A stretch of 64,000 nucleotides of DNA from Mesostigma viride (GCA_009746045.1 RPFO01000389.1:1728482-1792481); one strand, 5' to 3'. Positions 49,435-62,900 are shown, counted from the first letter of the stretch. Numbers and translations are program-made. Notes: a model not told the origin generated them from the sequence alone.

Positions 49435-49938
49435 TAACTCTTTGTTTATTTCGTATAACCCAGCCGGCAGCACTGCTGTTACTGCCAGTAAGAGCACATT
49501 TTTCAGCCAAAGATTTAATAATTCTTTGTTTTTCATCGCGAAAGAAGCGCTTTGGGCAGTCAAAGAATATTTATTTACACTTTCTTTGTTTGTTTGGTAG
49601 CTGGATGTTACGAGCCGCACCAGCGACACTCTCAAAGATCCTAGTCTAGCGTGGGCTACTGAATGGACCCGGAGTCAGTTAGAAAGAGCTCCCAGCGGAT
49701 GTGAGCTCTTGGTCTTTCACAGCACGGCTTAGCCAATGTTGCAAGGCAGCAACCTTAAATCTGTGCACCAGGCCACGACCACGGTGGGCACTTTCACGAC
49801 CAAGGTGGCACCCACGGTTCGTGCTTGCCGAGATCGCTGGTCATCCCCCATGACCAAGCTATATCCTTTGCGTTGTTCCTCGTTCCCATCGGCGTGACGA
49901 GGCACGTGCAGGCATACAGACAAATCCCTAACGTCCAC
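49435..49938. other. Spacer, no gene recognised
   Basis: Sequence between TTAA element C and the outer copia element. Only short frames; no repeat or motif recognised apart from a short ACCACGGTGGGCAC / CCAAGGTGGCACCC pair near 49780-49815. Confidence 0.4.
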
Positions 49939-50410
49939 AGTTGCAATCTGTTGCATGACCGAAATGCGTGTATAAACTGGTGCATGCATAATGGAATGTA
50001 AATAAACTCTGTTGAAACAATACTCACAATTGCTGCACACAGCTTGTGTGCATGACCATGGTGGCAGTATAGCCAAGTTGATGCATTATAATTAGTGGTC
50101 ACGCTGACTGTCGAGCACTGACTGTCGGTCAGGCTGTTGAAGTCGTGCCAAGGATTGATGAGATAAAACACCCCTTCAGCGGGCAGAAAAATACGGCAAT
50201 ATTCCCTGCTAATGGATATTTGTAAATGGTTCTAGAAGCGTCTAGAAGCATTGTGCAACGCTGGCGTAACGCTAGTTCAGTGTGCCTCTTGGAAATCGCT
50301 AATGCACATGAAATGTGATTGGTGCAATGTCGATAAGGCCTATCGCAATCTTGGGGTTGCACACATGACTTGTAAACATATAAATTGATAATAAACCCAG
50401 GCACCTAGTG
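49939..50410 (+). repeat. Left LTR of copia element 2
   Basis: Starts AGTT rather than TG. Contains TGTAA at 49998 and 50371. The 3' border is uncertain because the partner LTR leaves the window after 304 bases; it lies before the gag ATG at 50465. Confidence 0.8.
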
Positions 50411-51190
50411 CCGCATTCTTGCAAACATCATTCTCACACTTGTACTCAAAAGCTGCTATTTACAATGGCTCGCGGCTCCCGTTCCGACACGGACGCCATT
50501 CAGTTGACTGGCGATGGTGCCGATGCTTACAAGGAGCTGCGAGAGCACGAACTGGTGGTTCGCATGCTGCCAGAGCCGTTGGCCGACAAGGCTACGGACA
50601 AGGAAAACCGTGACTTTGTCTGGGCAATCAAGGCCTGGGAGGAGAAAGTCCGCACGGTAGTGAAGACTCCCGCGCAGATTTTTCGGATCTTGCGGGGGGC
50701 TCCACTGGCCAGCAAAGGGCCGCAGGCGGTGCGGGACCTGATTCGGATCGCCCAGGAGAAGGCATGGGACTGGAATCAGTTCCTTGAGCGGCTCACTGAG
50801 CTTCTCGCGCCGACAGGGCTGGTGAAGTCCATCAAGGACGTCATGCAGATTCTGACGTTCGAAGTGTCAGGTGACACTGCCAAGGCCACGCTTGCCTTCG
50901 AGCGGATGCTAGAAGAAACCAATCTAAAATTTGCTGATGATTTTTCGGTGGTCCTGTTCTTGGTCAAGGCCCTTGGCAGCGGTGCTATGTCAGAAAGCAC
51001 CGTGCAGAGTCTGGCGTCTGTCCTGACCAAGGAGAAGCTGGCAAGCAAGGCTGCTGCTTTCGCCTGCATCCGCGAGATCATGGCGCTCGGTGGCGCTGCT
51101 CAGGAGCTGGCCGGCAAGGGTGCCGTGAAGCCGACGCCAGCAGTCAATGCCGATGGCCCTGCCATCAGGGCCGTTTTTGGCGCCGGTGAC

Positions 51191-51600
51191 AGTTAGATAT
51201 AGATGTACGTCGGAGACGTTGGGGACTCAGTGTGACAATGTGAGGGATGCAGCAACGCCAGGGATCGGGCGTTCCTTGTCATTATTCACTCCATATGTGG
51301 GCACACATTATATGTCGTGGACACATCACTCACACGAGATCCCTAGGACAACTGGACTACGCTCAATTGTCCGCCACGTGTCCAGGCTCTAGAGGCTTCT
51401 ATAGACCTGGAGCAACGTTACTACGCACAACGGCCACTAGGCTAGTTGCTAGCTACGTAACTTGCGTACACGTGTGTGCGTCGCGCCACAACCGGCGCTC
51501 GGCACCGTTATTCTGTCTCCGCCAGAATAACTCCGGTCACATTGTATGTTCCCCTGTGTGGCTCCGGCCACAAGTCAGCCTCGAGGTATCTCAGCTAACT
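51191..51600 (-). repeat. 3' LTR of copia element 1
   Basis: Ends AGTTAG...CTAACT, a 6-bp inverted repeat, instead of TG...CA. In minus sense it is preceded by the purine-rich GAAAGAAAACATAATGGG, the likely polypurine tract (about 51601-51618). 51619-52621 is the 3' untranslated part with no gene seen. Confidence 0.95.
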
Positions 51601-52621
51601 CCCATTATGTTTTCTTTCAGATTGGAACATGCTCCAAGTCTGACCTACCAACCGTTGCAAGGCAACCAGAGCCCATACAGTCACAACTGGATTAGAGAAG
51701 GGCCCCAGAAACGGACTATACTGATGCTGACTGCTGATTTAACCCTGCCAAGCACTACGGGGGTTCCTCCCCCTCAATAGTGGGGAAAACATAAATGAGG
51801 TACTGCGGCCATTCGTCACACAGGACGTCATGCAAGTCACATGTCACAGCATATAAGGAGTGCCCAGTTTCCATCTTTGAAGGAGCGAATTGTCGTCATT
51901 TCCCTGGCATCTGTCACTGCAGATGGTAGAAAAAGGGGGGCTTGATTGCCACTTGTGGATGGAACCCCATGCAACATCCACTTCCCAAAAACCAATGGGA
52001 TGACTCTAGTGAAACCAGAGGTCTTCCCCAGGTGCTTAGGACCTGATGTTTTGCCACTGCTGACCTGGGCCAGAGCAGCCAGATACCTGTGAGTGCCACA
52101 TGGTGGTAAGCACAGGCAACTGACAAGGGGAACTGGTTCTCCACTTGATTTGCACATGGCGAATGGGTGGACTGCCCATCACCCTACCACAGGTCCTGGG
52201 ACCAGATGGCAGCATAAGACACAACAGGCACAGTCACAGGACTAAGACTGTCACACGTTACATGCACATGCACATGCACATGTACAAGGTAACCATGAAC
52301 ATGACCCAGCCACATAACAATGCCATGTACAAGTACTGTCACCATGACTGACACAATGACACACTTGTGAAGGATTGACAGCTCACCTCCCAAGAGATGA
52401 GCTAACGAAATTCCATGAGAGAGACAAAGTCAAAGAGACTCAATTTATTCACCATAAAACAGGGCTTACAAGGCATACAGGTTCAGCTCCTCCCCAGGAG
52501 CTAGTGCTGATGATAAGACACCCCGTGGCCTGGGCCCGGGTCTGGGTACCCCTACCCCCTGACAGGGGTTGCCCCATAGTAGGGGTGGGGAGACTAGCCA
52601 CCCTCCCTGGGGAGGGGTGGA

Positions 52622-55600
52622 CTAGGTGTCTACCGGCGGGGGCAGGCTGGCCTGCTTGCCGTAGGGGTTCATCATGTGATAGAGCAGTTGGTACTGCTCA
52701 GGTGCTAGCTGGGGCACCTTGGTCAACGCATCCGCGGCGTTGGCCTTGTCCGGCACATGATTGGTAGACTCCCAGTAGGTGCACTCCTGTTTCAGGATCA
52801 CCCAGTCCAAATCAGTATGCACAGCATAAGGGTTGTCAAGGAAACTGAGGAGAGATTGACTGTCGGTGTGCAAGTGAGCCACCACCCCAGCCTGACTGCC
52901 TGCTTGCTTCTGTAACCAAACCAGGACATGATTGAGATACCTGGCATGTAGCACAGCTGACACAACTGCCCTGCACTCAGCAGCATTGCTACTAACAGCT
53001 TTACGCCTATGTAGCCTGCTATACCATGAGATGAGTGACATGGGTTGGTCAGCATTTTGTACAAAAAATAAGCCAGCCTCCCTAGCCTGCAGTTGAGTAA
53101 TCTGCCGTGATTCCATGGAACTGTCCATTATAGCCTGAATGTGAATGGGCTTAAAGAGTTCCAGGGAATGCAAGATAAGGGGTGGACCAGCCTGCAGGAG
53201 CTTGTTGATAGCCTTGTGGCCTACCTGCATAAGAACTGCATCATCAACCCTGCTGACTACTGCCAGTGTGGTGCACAAGTAGAACACAACCACCCCAGCT
53301 TGCCCCTAATGGTGGGACAGTCACAAGGTTTGATTTTAGTCTGCAGCACTTCCTTACAACTGTGCATGTAATCTGATGGAGAGTACATTGCACAGACCCA
53401 CTGATCTGCTTGCTTCTGAAGCTGCAACATTGTGCCACAGAACTTAATAGCAATGGTGCCCAGCTCTAGCTGCTTGCCAATCTCAAAAGACTTAGACACG
53501 TTGGCAATAAAATCATCCACAGCCTGCCTAGGCCCAGCAATAAGCTGATCATCCCCATGCCACACAAACATGATCATGCCATGAGGGTGAGGGACAACAA
53601 AGAAGCAAGGGTCTATGTCATCATACCGAGCACCTAGCTTCTCAAACACAGCTTGAGCTGACATTCTGAAAATTCTAGGAGCAGATTGCAGACCTTCCAC
53701 TCCTATGTTGGCTTTCAGAAATGGTTGTGGGATATCCTTAGACCACACCTGAGGTGTGTTGACCACATACACCTTCCCATGCCAAACTTGCTCAGCTATT
53801 TCAGGTGAGCCTTTCAGAAATGCACGTTTAATGTCAGTGGCTTTGCACACATAATCATCACCTTGATTGATGTGCCCTAGAAAAACAGACAGCAAAATTT
53901 TAAGAGAAGTTTGCTGAATGCCAGGTGTATACAGGTCTGCCTCTGTCAAATCAGTGGATCCCTTAAACTCAGTCACACAAGGCCTAGCATGGAAAATGAC
54001 AGAGCCATCTGCTGCTTGCTTGTGCTTGCACACGAACTTAAGTCTTAGGTGCTTGCTCCCGTTGGGCTTACGCTCTAAGGGAGTGACTGGAGGTGTGTGG
54101 GTGGGACTACGTGGATCTGGAACCACCCATTCATCCATAGCCTTTCTAAAAGCTTCAACCCACTTAGTGAAACCTTCCTGAGTTTGACAGTCCTGGACAA
54201 TCTGCTCATAGGAGAGGGGAGACATTTTTGCAACATCATACTTTCCCAATCCAAATGCTTTGGGGTGCAGTTTCTGACTGTGCACCAAATCTGCCACACG
54301 TGGCTCGTGCCCAGGTGCATACTTTGGTGCAACAAATTTGACAGTGGCTGGCTGTGTGTCAACCAAAGTCTGGAGTGGTACCTGAAAATGATCAAGTGAC
54401 ACCCCACCCAGGCCCTGTACCTCAAGCCTATCACAAGAGATGGTGACACCTGGGTAAGAAATAAATGGATCACCCAACAAAGCATTTCCTGTGTATCCTT
54501 CCAGTACCTGAAAAGGTGTGGGGATACCAAGAATGTTTAAGGTAACCTGACCTTTAACAGTCAAGCTAGCCTGCCCAGAGAAATCAGCCACCCGTTGCCA
54601 AGGGGAAGGCTCTAACTCTAGGTGTGGTACAGCCAATGCACTGATGATGCTAACCTGAGCTTGGGTGTCAACCGCGACTAGAGCTGGATTGTTGTCGCTG
54701 TGACCTGCCCTACTCACTTTGGCTGACCCTGCAGCAGTGTGAGCTTTGGCTCTATGCGCTGCTTGCAGTATGCGGACCGCTTCTGCTAGCCCATGTTTGG
54801 ACACGGTAGGTATGGGTTGAGCTGGTACCGCTGAAGGTGTGCTGTCTTGCTGACCACCTTCTTGGTTAGTGCCCTCATTGACAGGTGGTCTAACCTGCTG
54901 TGGCTGGCTAGGCTCACTGAGGGTGACCTGGGGTGCACATGTGTTGTGGCTATCACACTCACCAGTGTGTGTTCCAAACAACCACTCACTGGGTACTCCA
55001 GATATACCAGGCAACTGTACTGAGCTGTCGACCATCAGCTCTTCCTCCTCTGCCACGTCTGACAGTGGAGTGTAATACAATTTAATCCTGTGAGGTGAGC
55101 ACTTGTGCACATGCCCAGTGTCATTGTGTTTCACATGCACAGTCTTGCCTGTGCTGGAAAACTTAAGGATAGTGGCTGGGCCTAACCATGTCCCAACCTT
55201 CCCTAGCCCTGACTCCTTATAGAAGAGAACTGTGTCCCCTTCCTTGAAGGAGGGGCGTGGATGCTTGGCATCCTTGGCTGCCAATCTGCTGGCAGCGTGG
55301 GCACGCTGTGCATTGTACACAGCTAGTACCTCAGGTGGGTATATCCCAGCCTGTAACCCATCTGGTGTGATAATACCATAGGGTGTCTGCAGGAGTGGTC
55401 GTCTATTGAGTATCTGGCATATCTTAGTAGCCCACAGTGCCCTATCAGCGTATGACCCACTGTCAGCTAACAGGTTCTCACCTTCTTTGGCTACCAAGGT
55501 TTTGATAGACCTAATTGCCCTCTCAATGATACCTTGTCTCTCATGATCTTCTAGCCCAGCCAGGTCTATAGCTTCACAGCCCTCTGCCCCAGCAAGGCAA

Positions 55601-56733
55601 CTAAATTGCTGATCTAACAGCAGTGCTTCTACTGGGTAGTACCTGGCTTGTGCTATTAATATAGCTCTGTGCAACTGAGACTTGTCCATACCAGGGAGAG
55701 GTTCTATTGCTGTGTACCTGGACCATGCGTCCTTTAAAGCCAGATAGGGCTGTCCCTTAATATGGAACACATCCCCGACCACTCTGCCCTTGCACTTAGG
55801 TGGTGTAGCTACATGCCACTTGGGTGGTTTAGGTGCATACATTTGGCAGTGCTGACAGTGTTTTCTGATCAGCTGACATGCCTTCCTGAGTGCCGTACCT
55901 CCCAATGCAGCTGCTACCACCTCTGCACATGTCTCATGACCATACAGTAAGTGCAGTTGCAATGCCAGCTCCTCATAACTGATGTTACTAAGAGCTTGGG
56001 TCATGACCCTGGACACCTTGGGTATCAAGGAGGTGAACCTGGGTTCACTGTCAGAGGTTTCTGTGTAATACTTCAACACTTTGCCAACCTTGCTTACAGC
56101 CTTGACAGCTGAGCATGAAGGTGGAGAGTGAGAGGTAACAGAGTTAACTTGACATCCTGTCAACATCCTCCCATCCTGTGTCCCTGCCTGGGCAGTGGAG
56201 CTGGATATTGGGTGGTGTAGGGGACACGACTCATCATGACACGTGTGAGGGTGTGAGGACTTACATTTGGGGGCTGCCACGGCTCCTTGGTGCACTTGGC
56301 GGGGTCCCCGTGAGGCGGTCCCAGGCACTTGTGGCAGAGCACCTCCAGGTGCCAGGTGCTCCTTGTGTTTGTGGCACTTGTCCTTGCTGTGTCCACGACG
56401 CCCACAACGCACACATTTCACATCCTTCTTGGGGGTGGAGGACCCAGCCCCAGAAGACTTGTTAGTGTTCCCCCCTGGGGGGGATGACCTACCCTTCCCC
56501 TTCCCCTGCCCCTTGCCCTTGCCCTTGCCCTTGCCCTTGCCCTTGCCCTTGCCCTTGCCCTTGCCCTTGAGGCTCTTAACAAACTGACTCATAAGAGTCT
56601 TCACCTCCCCTAGCGTCACAGGACGCTTGTCCTTGGCCTTCCTGGCCTTACCCTCCTCATCTGATTCCTCCCCCCGGGCCCGCTTGACAGCAGGGGGGAA
56701 GAGGTAGAGGGGGGAGGGGCTGAGTCCTGACAC
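52622..56733 (-). pseudogene. pol of copia element 1: knuckle, IN, PR, RT, RNase H (one frameshift)
   Basis: One 1,158-codon frame (56733-53257) plus the RNase H frame (53293-52622), shifted by one base near 53265. Order: Lys-Gly repeat from a CCCTTG hexamer array (56508-56570), CCHC knuckle CVRCGRRGHSKDKC, integrase zinc finger (LLYGHE...CQHC), IN core (GDVFHI, LLLDQQFSC, GIIERAIRS), SH3-like stretch (DTVLFYKESGLGKVG), retropepsin-like domain (ALVAVDTQAQVSIIS; later NALLGDPFI), copia RT (ATDIKRAFLKG, FVWHGDDQLIAG) and RNase H (IMDSS, NAAECRAVV, HTDSQSLLSF, DALTK). The protease lies between IN and RT and has DTQ instead of DTG. The frame begins at GTG, not ATG, and overlaps gag in -1, so it is made by frameshifting from gag. 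Confidence 0.94.
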
Positions 56734-59287
56734 AGTGGACCCAAGGCTAGCTTAACATAATCGAGAGCCTCTTTCATCGACTCCCAATGGGTGGCCAAGC
56801 CTGTGGTGATCATGGCAAAGGTGTTACGATCAAGGTTAAGCTTCTCGAGCAGGGAATGTACAAGCCACTTGTGATCTAGCTTGCTAACCTCGGGGTGGGC
56901 TTTCACTGCAAGTTCCCACTTCTTGATCTCTGCTACATAGTTCTGAGTTTCTACCTTATAGGTTTTCACCCAGTTAAACGCAGAGTACATGTCAACAGTG
57001 GTGGGAGCAGACAGCAGGTCATGCAGATCACGCAGAAAATTCTCCCATGGCTCCCTACCCTGTGTGTCCTGCCACCTGGGATACCTTTGCTGATATATGG
57101 ATACCAAGTGCTGGATGGAGGGATTGGATTGGTGGAAGAAATCACCCTGCATGAGTGCCCCAAACCAGTTCTTGATATTCAGCTCCTCCCTAGCGAGCTT
57201 GAGAGAGAGAAGAAGCTGAGCACCCTGCTGCCTAGTATACCCCTCTGGCAGCCCCCTCACCATAATCCTGTCAATCGGCCTATGCTCGTTATAGACTGGC
57301 CAATCCTGAGAGGGTGAAGAGGGAGAGGGAGAAGAAGACCTGCCTGGGGATGTAGCAGCATTTGCAGTTGTGGGGATGCTAGGTGAGACCTGTGAGGGCC
57401 TGCTACGCGTGGCTGGCTGCACTGGGGTGTTAGGTGCCTGCACAACATGTGCTGGTGAAGATGACATGTCCATGCCCCCCTGCACACCCTGACTCTGTGC
57501 CTGCCTCTTGCGTGCCCTAGCTGCCTCCCATTGCTCAAAGGTAGGGGTGAGAGAAACATCACTATCCTCACTGCTAGATGAGCTTGTCTGCTGCACGTCC
57601 CCCCCTGCTGGCTACCTGTCTGTACACGCAACCAAGTGGGGAGATACATACTTGCTTGCTGCATGCACACCCGGTGCAACGTCTGCACCATCTCCACCAT
57701 CGTGGCCAGATTCACCCTGATCTTCTTGCCTCGCAGCAAGGTCTGCAGGGCGGGAGGAGTGCCTCGCACATCCTCCTGGTCATCGGCTCAATCGAGGGTT
57801 GATCGAGCAAATGATAGATGATCGCACACAACAGGCTGGTGTGTTCAGCCAACCTGTCGTCCAGCCTCTCGCTGGCCACCCCTTGGATACCCTGGGCGCA
57901 GCGCTGGACTGCGCGCCAAAGGGTTGGCTCACGGAGTGAGACGACGTCATCCCCAGGGATGCGTGCCTCGGCTGTCTCCATGGCCACATCCTCCTCCCCT
58001 GGGGGAGGTGGATGATCCCTTGCCACGGCCTGGGCCGTGGCAGGTCCCTTGCCGGCCCTGCCGGGGGCTTGGGACTGCGATGGGGGTGCCGAAGCACCCG
58101 CCTTCGCGGGGGGTGGGTGGTGATGGCGTTGGTGTTGTCGGCTGATGCCGACGGTTCCGACTCAGCGGCGGGTGTGCCGTGGGGAGGCGGCTGGCGCTTG
58201 CCCTCCGCCCGCCTGGGGGTCGCTGCCGCTGTCGCTGTCGCTGCTGCTGTCGCTGTCGCTGCCACCACTGGAGAAGACGGGGCGCCCACCGGTGCTGCAG
58301 TCTTGGATGCCGCGGCCGGCAGGGTCGCCGCCGACGCCGGGGGCGACACAGTTGCAGCCGCCTGCTGCGACGCAGTCGATGTCGCTGCCGAACCAGGGGA
58401 TGCCGTCGCAGGTCCCCAGCCGACTGGCACGACAGGTGGCATCCTTGGCATCTCCTCGGCCGGCCGAGTTGGCTTGGCCACCACCGTGGCCGCTGCCACC
58501 TGGCGAGCCTCCGAATACATGTCGAGAGCAGTTACACCTTGTCTCACGGCCAAGAAGTACAGCCGGATTAGAATCGCAACCTGGACATGCGAAAAGCGGC
58601 AATGGACGTCCTCCGGGAGCTCGGCCGCCACCGCCTGAACCGCGAACTTGGTCAGGACGAAGCCGCCAGGGAGGGTACTCTGCTGGCGGAGTCGCCAGCC
58701 GTCGAAAGGCAAAAATTTGGTGCATTACGCACCGGGATCTTGAAGGGGAGCTGGCCCCAACCGTCAACATAAACCTCACCTGCGTCCTGGGACGCAGGGG
58801 TCGGGTTCGCGCCGAGGCTCATGCCTGCCAGCGCCCTCCCGACAGAGGTGTTGCCAGACGATGACCTCGTCTGGCCGGAGGTCACCTCTCTCCTAGGAGA
58901 GGGTGAAGCCTCCCCCTCCTCCATAGAGGAGGAATCCTCTTCCACCTGTCGCCCTGGGGCGGGTGGCATGAGGTGCGGGGCAACCTCGGACTCGTTGCGA
59001 GTCCCGGTGCCCCTGTTCCCCTGGGGGGCAGACTCCTCGGCAGCGACAGCTTCACGCTGCCGGCGAGGGGTGTCCGCCACCACCATGCGGTAGGTGACAT
59101 TTTCGTCACGCTCCCGCGGTGGGGAACTGCGAGGAGAAATTCTCCTCTGAGACGCCGTGAAAGGCAGTCTCGTGGTAATGGGGGGCTCCCGGTTAGCGGG
59201 AGGCCGACCCCGACCGTTTCCTGCCCCTCCCCGCTGAAGGGTGGGGCGGACATTGTTGTTCTTAGCTTCCGAGTTCTTCGGCGCCAT
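56616..59287 (-). pseudogene. gag region of copia element 1 (several frames)
   Basis: Starts with ATG at 59287 (MAPKNSEAKNNN). Coding-like sequence continues in turn through frames at 59287 to about 58715, 58711 to about 58060, 58026-57720, 57769-57600 and 57596-56616; the later frames have no ATG start of their own. The first change happens at AAATTTT (58718-58712), read A AAT TTT, a possible -1 slippery site, but a T-run indel would look the same. The last frame looks like a capsid (MVRGLPEGYTRQ, PWENFLRDLHDLL, WELAVKAHPEVSKL) and ends Arg-rich. Pol overlaps its end in the -1 frame. I infer a gag broken by indels. Confidence 0.7.
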
Positions 59288-59297
59288 GTCTAATCCA

Positions 59298-59706
59298 AGT
59301 TAGATATAGATGTACGTCGGAGACGTTGGGGACTCAGTGTGACAATGTGAGGGATGCAGCAACGCCAGGGATCGGGCGTTCCTTGTCATTATTTACTCCA
59401 TATGTGGGCACACATTATATGTCGTGGACACATCACTCACACGAGATCCCTAGGACAACTGGACTACGCTCAATTGTCCGCCACGTGTCCAGGCTCTAGA
59501 GGCTTCTAGACCTGGAGCAACGTTACTACGCACAACGGCCACTAGGCTAGTTGCTAGCTACGTAACTTGCGTACACGTGTGTGCGTCGCGCCACAACCGG
59601 CGCTCGGCACTGTTATTCAGTCTCCGCCAGATTAACTCCGGTCACATTGTATGTCCCCCCTGTGTGGCTCCGGCCACAAGTCAGCCTCGAGGTATCTCAG
59701 CTAACT
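59298..59706 (-). repeat. 5' LTR of copia element 1
   Basis: 409 bp, matches 51191-51600. It is followed (minus sense) by TGGATTAGACATGG at 59297, whose TGG start fits a tRNA primer-binding site; the tRNA is not identified. The gag ATG at 59287 lies within the same stretch. Confidence 0.95.
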
Positions 59707-59914
59707 GTGACGGGCGCCTGAAGTGTCCTCGCTGCCAGGGGACTGGTCACACCCGCGAGACCTGCAAGGCCAACAAGGCTTTCCCGTTGGGGACGAACCT
59801 GTGTGGCAAGTGCCATAAGCCAGGGCACAAGGCCCGGTTTTGCAAGTCGCGGACTGCTGCCAACCAGGCGGACAATGTTGGCAAGGCTGGGCCTATTAGG
59901 CGCCAGCGGTTCAC

Positions 59915-62900
59915 GTGGGTGCGCAATGCTCAGGAAAACTGAAGGCCCCAGGGCAGGACAGCGCTATGGAGCATAGGAGGCTCCTGGCAGTAGACGATGT
60001 AGGCAGTTTTATGGCTGATGCTGCGGATGTTAAGGCAATATCAAACTTGATCAATACAGATCCAATTTTCAAGTATGCCTGTGCGTCTCGGTTTCACATC
60101 TTCTTTGGCCATGGAACAAACGCTTACAAGTTTGCTAGGGCTTTTGGTGGGGCGCCAATGCTGGAAGCATGTCGTGAGTGTTACGAAAATTGTCCACAAT
60201 GTCAATCGTCGGGCCCCAAGCCTCCTCGCCACCATGTAAAGCATCCACCTGCGAGAAAGGGGGAAATCGTAGGTGATGTGCTGTTCTGGGCACACATGCC
60301 ATACTTAATTGCAATAGATAGATATGCTCACAACGTAGCTGTATGTAGTTCCTTTGCGTCATATGGAAGCCGCCGACCTGGCAGAAGCCACTGATGTTTC
60401 TTCGTCCTTTTTCTCACCACTCGAGTCAATACAGATGGACAGGCAGTTCGCGTGTCTAGAGGGCCAGCCTGGATTTGAATGCCTCAAGACAGTTGGGCGT
60501 GAGGACCACACTGGTCAGGGTATAGTGGAGCGTGCCGTGCAAGAATTCAAGCAAGCTGCACGGAGACAAGGTGATGCATCCCTTTCAGCATACGCAGCCC
60601 GCCTCATGTGGGCGTTGCGGATTTGTGCATGCCTTAATCGGCGTGTGTTGTTGTCCATTCCTTCTCGCAATGTGGTGATAACAGCTGAGGGATTGCAGCA
60701 CGGCCACTACCCACCAGAGATAGAAGAGGAGTGGGCACGCCATTTGCAGGGTAGATTTGCCAACCTGGTACGAAGGGATACACGTAGGCCGGTTACCGCC
60801 TATAGTGTAGGAGACCTGGTTTGGGTGCATAAAGAGGGCCCCTTTGGAAAGAGGGGACAGTGGAATGGTCCAGCCACGGTAGTGTCCGTGGATGGGAGTG
60901 TGCGCAAGGCCGTTGTTTCCTTGCAGGACAAGCAACACCACATCCCGTGGAGCAAGCTCAAGCACTATCAACCGAACACAAGTGCGTGGGAGCGCCTTCT
61001 GCACTACTACGAGGACGCGGACAACTTCTTGCGGCCTCCACCAGGTGACGTGATTGCCCCTCTTTTACCCATGCCTGCCTCTGACCCTATGCAAATGTAT
61101 GCCGAAGCTCGGGAGGTAGAGGACGATGAGCATGTTGAGGAGGACGGTGATCTGGTGGCACTTGCTGCAGATGTGCAGAGCTTAGCTCGCGAGCCCCCTG
61201 CTGACCTGCGCGAGGGTAGTAGGGAGGGCATTACCCCTGCCGTTAGCCAGGGTCCGGCTGCCGTTAGTCAGCCTCGCCGGGGTGGTGGGTTGCTCAGCAA
61301 GATTGTTCTAGGGCTGCGCCGGGACAATAACATGGGGTTAGGCTCCCTTCGCCGCCCACCACCACAGACTGCAGGCGTCCCCCCTCAGCTGGGCCCGAGC
61401 CCTGCAGTCATCTCTTCCTTGTTAACCGCTAGGGCGCTGATTTGTGGGCTCCTCATTGATACCCAGGCCCAGGTCTCTATTATCGGGGCCAATTGTGTAG
61501 ACTTTCCTTTGCTGCCCTCTCATTGGACTCAGGTCACTGATTTTGCTAGGTCAGGGTCCTGGGGGAATTTCCCTTAACCATACTCGGCGCAGACACGCCC
61601 ATGTGTGTGGTAGAGGGGTATGATGGGCCCGCCTTATTAGGGCAGCCGTTCTTGACGCTACCCGGGGTTACAGTGAGCAGCACACAGCTGTCCCGAGCGG
61701 GTTTGGCTGCATGCGATTGAATAATTTTTCCCTCGATGTCGCTGCTCGGGGTCTCTCATTGCCTATGGTGGCTGCCATGAAAGGGGTAGAGTACAAGGAT
61801 TCTGAATTGCCTCCTGCACGCGATCTTCTCACCCCTAAAGCCCTCACCCCTGACAGTTTGGGGATTAGCTTCCACGATGTTGCCACTGAAAGCCCCATGT
61901 CCTTCCATGATGTTGCCAGGCACGTCTCAACCGAGGAAGGGCTAGACAATACCCAAGGGGCTATGCTGGCTGCAGGGGAACGATGGTTAGGACTGGGTTG
62001 TGTGGAGCCAGTGGACCTAGTCCCAAGGGATGGCCGGTTGCTTCGTTTCAAATGGACCTTCCAGATGAAGCCGGTTCCCGGCACTGACAGGAAAGTAGAG
62101 TTTGCTAGACCTGTGGTGCTAGAATTTTCTGGATCTTCTGACCTGCCCTCCTCAGCCCTGACTGCCCCGGGCTTAAATAAAGACACTTGGCGATTGTTAG
62201 TGTGCTTTCATCTCGGGCGCCTCAACAAAGGCTTGCCGCATGGCTCCGTGGTGCTGGATTTTTCTAAGGCCTTCCTTAACGGGGATTCAGATGAGACGGC
62301 TAAATTGTGGGAGGGCACCACACCGCTGTATGTTAGGACACCCAAGATGTGGGAACCTATTGTGGGCAAGAAGTTCATGAGGTTGGTGAAGGCTGTGGAT
62401 GGGACCGTGGCCGGGCCGCGGGCGTGGCGCAAGAGTTTAGAGCGCCTTCTTCTTAACCGCGCACGCATGATGTACAGCGACCTGGACCCCTCCTTGTTTG
62501 TTGGTGTCTGGAAGGGGGAGCTCGTGTTTGTTTTCGTGCATGCCGATGACTGTGACTGCCTGGGGCCACGGGAGTGGATTGTGTGGTTCCATTCGCTCGT
62601 GCACTCAGTGTACCCTGTGGGCAAGCTCGTCTTTAGGGAGCCGGGCAAGATCGTGCCCTTCATGGGCATGGACACTATTCTCGATCACGATGAGCAAGGG
62701 CAGCGGGTCATGTTGCTGCATCCTAAGGGTAGCTATGTCCCCGACCTGGTCAAGGAGGTCATGGCCCGCACTGGGCCTATCCTTCCCTCTGAGTGTGGTG
62801 CGCTGCGTGGCAAACTCAATTGGCTTGCGTGTACCACGAGCCCTGACTTGGCTGTCCTTAGTCGGTTGACAGACGATGTTCTCTGCTTGTTGGCCCGCCC

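Larger units (their letters stand above)
51191..59706 (-). mobile_element. Copia-type LTR retrotransposon 1 (inner)
   Basis: LTRs 51191-51600 and 59298-59706, target duplication GTGAC at 51186-51190 and 59707-59711. Removing it restores the gag frame of element 2. Genes lie on the minus strand, so the right LTR is the 5' one. The LTRs differ by about six changes in 409 bp, so it is young. Its proteins are clearly different from those of element 2, so it is another family with the same gene order. Confidence 0.97.
50465..59942 (+). pseudogene. gag of copia element 2, split by copia element 1
   Basis: ATG at 50465. The first part (242 codons, to 51190) is a helical capsid-like protein. It is interrupted by element 1; with the insertion and one GTGAC duplication removed, it continues in frame at 59712 to the stop at 59940-59942 (318 residues). 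The second part has two perfect CCHC zinc knuckles, CPRCQGTGHTRETC and CGKCHKPGHKARFC, for RNA binding. The longer frame to 50408 uses only a non-ATG start. Without element 1 gag would be intact. Confidence 0.93.

Noticed and set aside
56267-56587. Plus-strand frame with Leu-Pro repeats
   Set aside because: Antisense of the Lys-Gly hexamer repeat in copia pol.
56616-56733. Canonical -1 slippery heptamer at the copia 1 gag/pol border
   Set aside because: C- and G-runs are present but none has the X XXY YYZ pattern in the gag frame.
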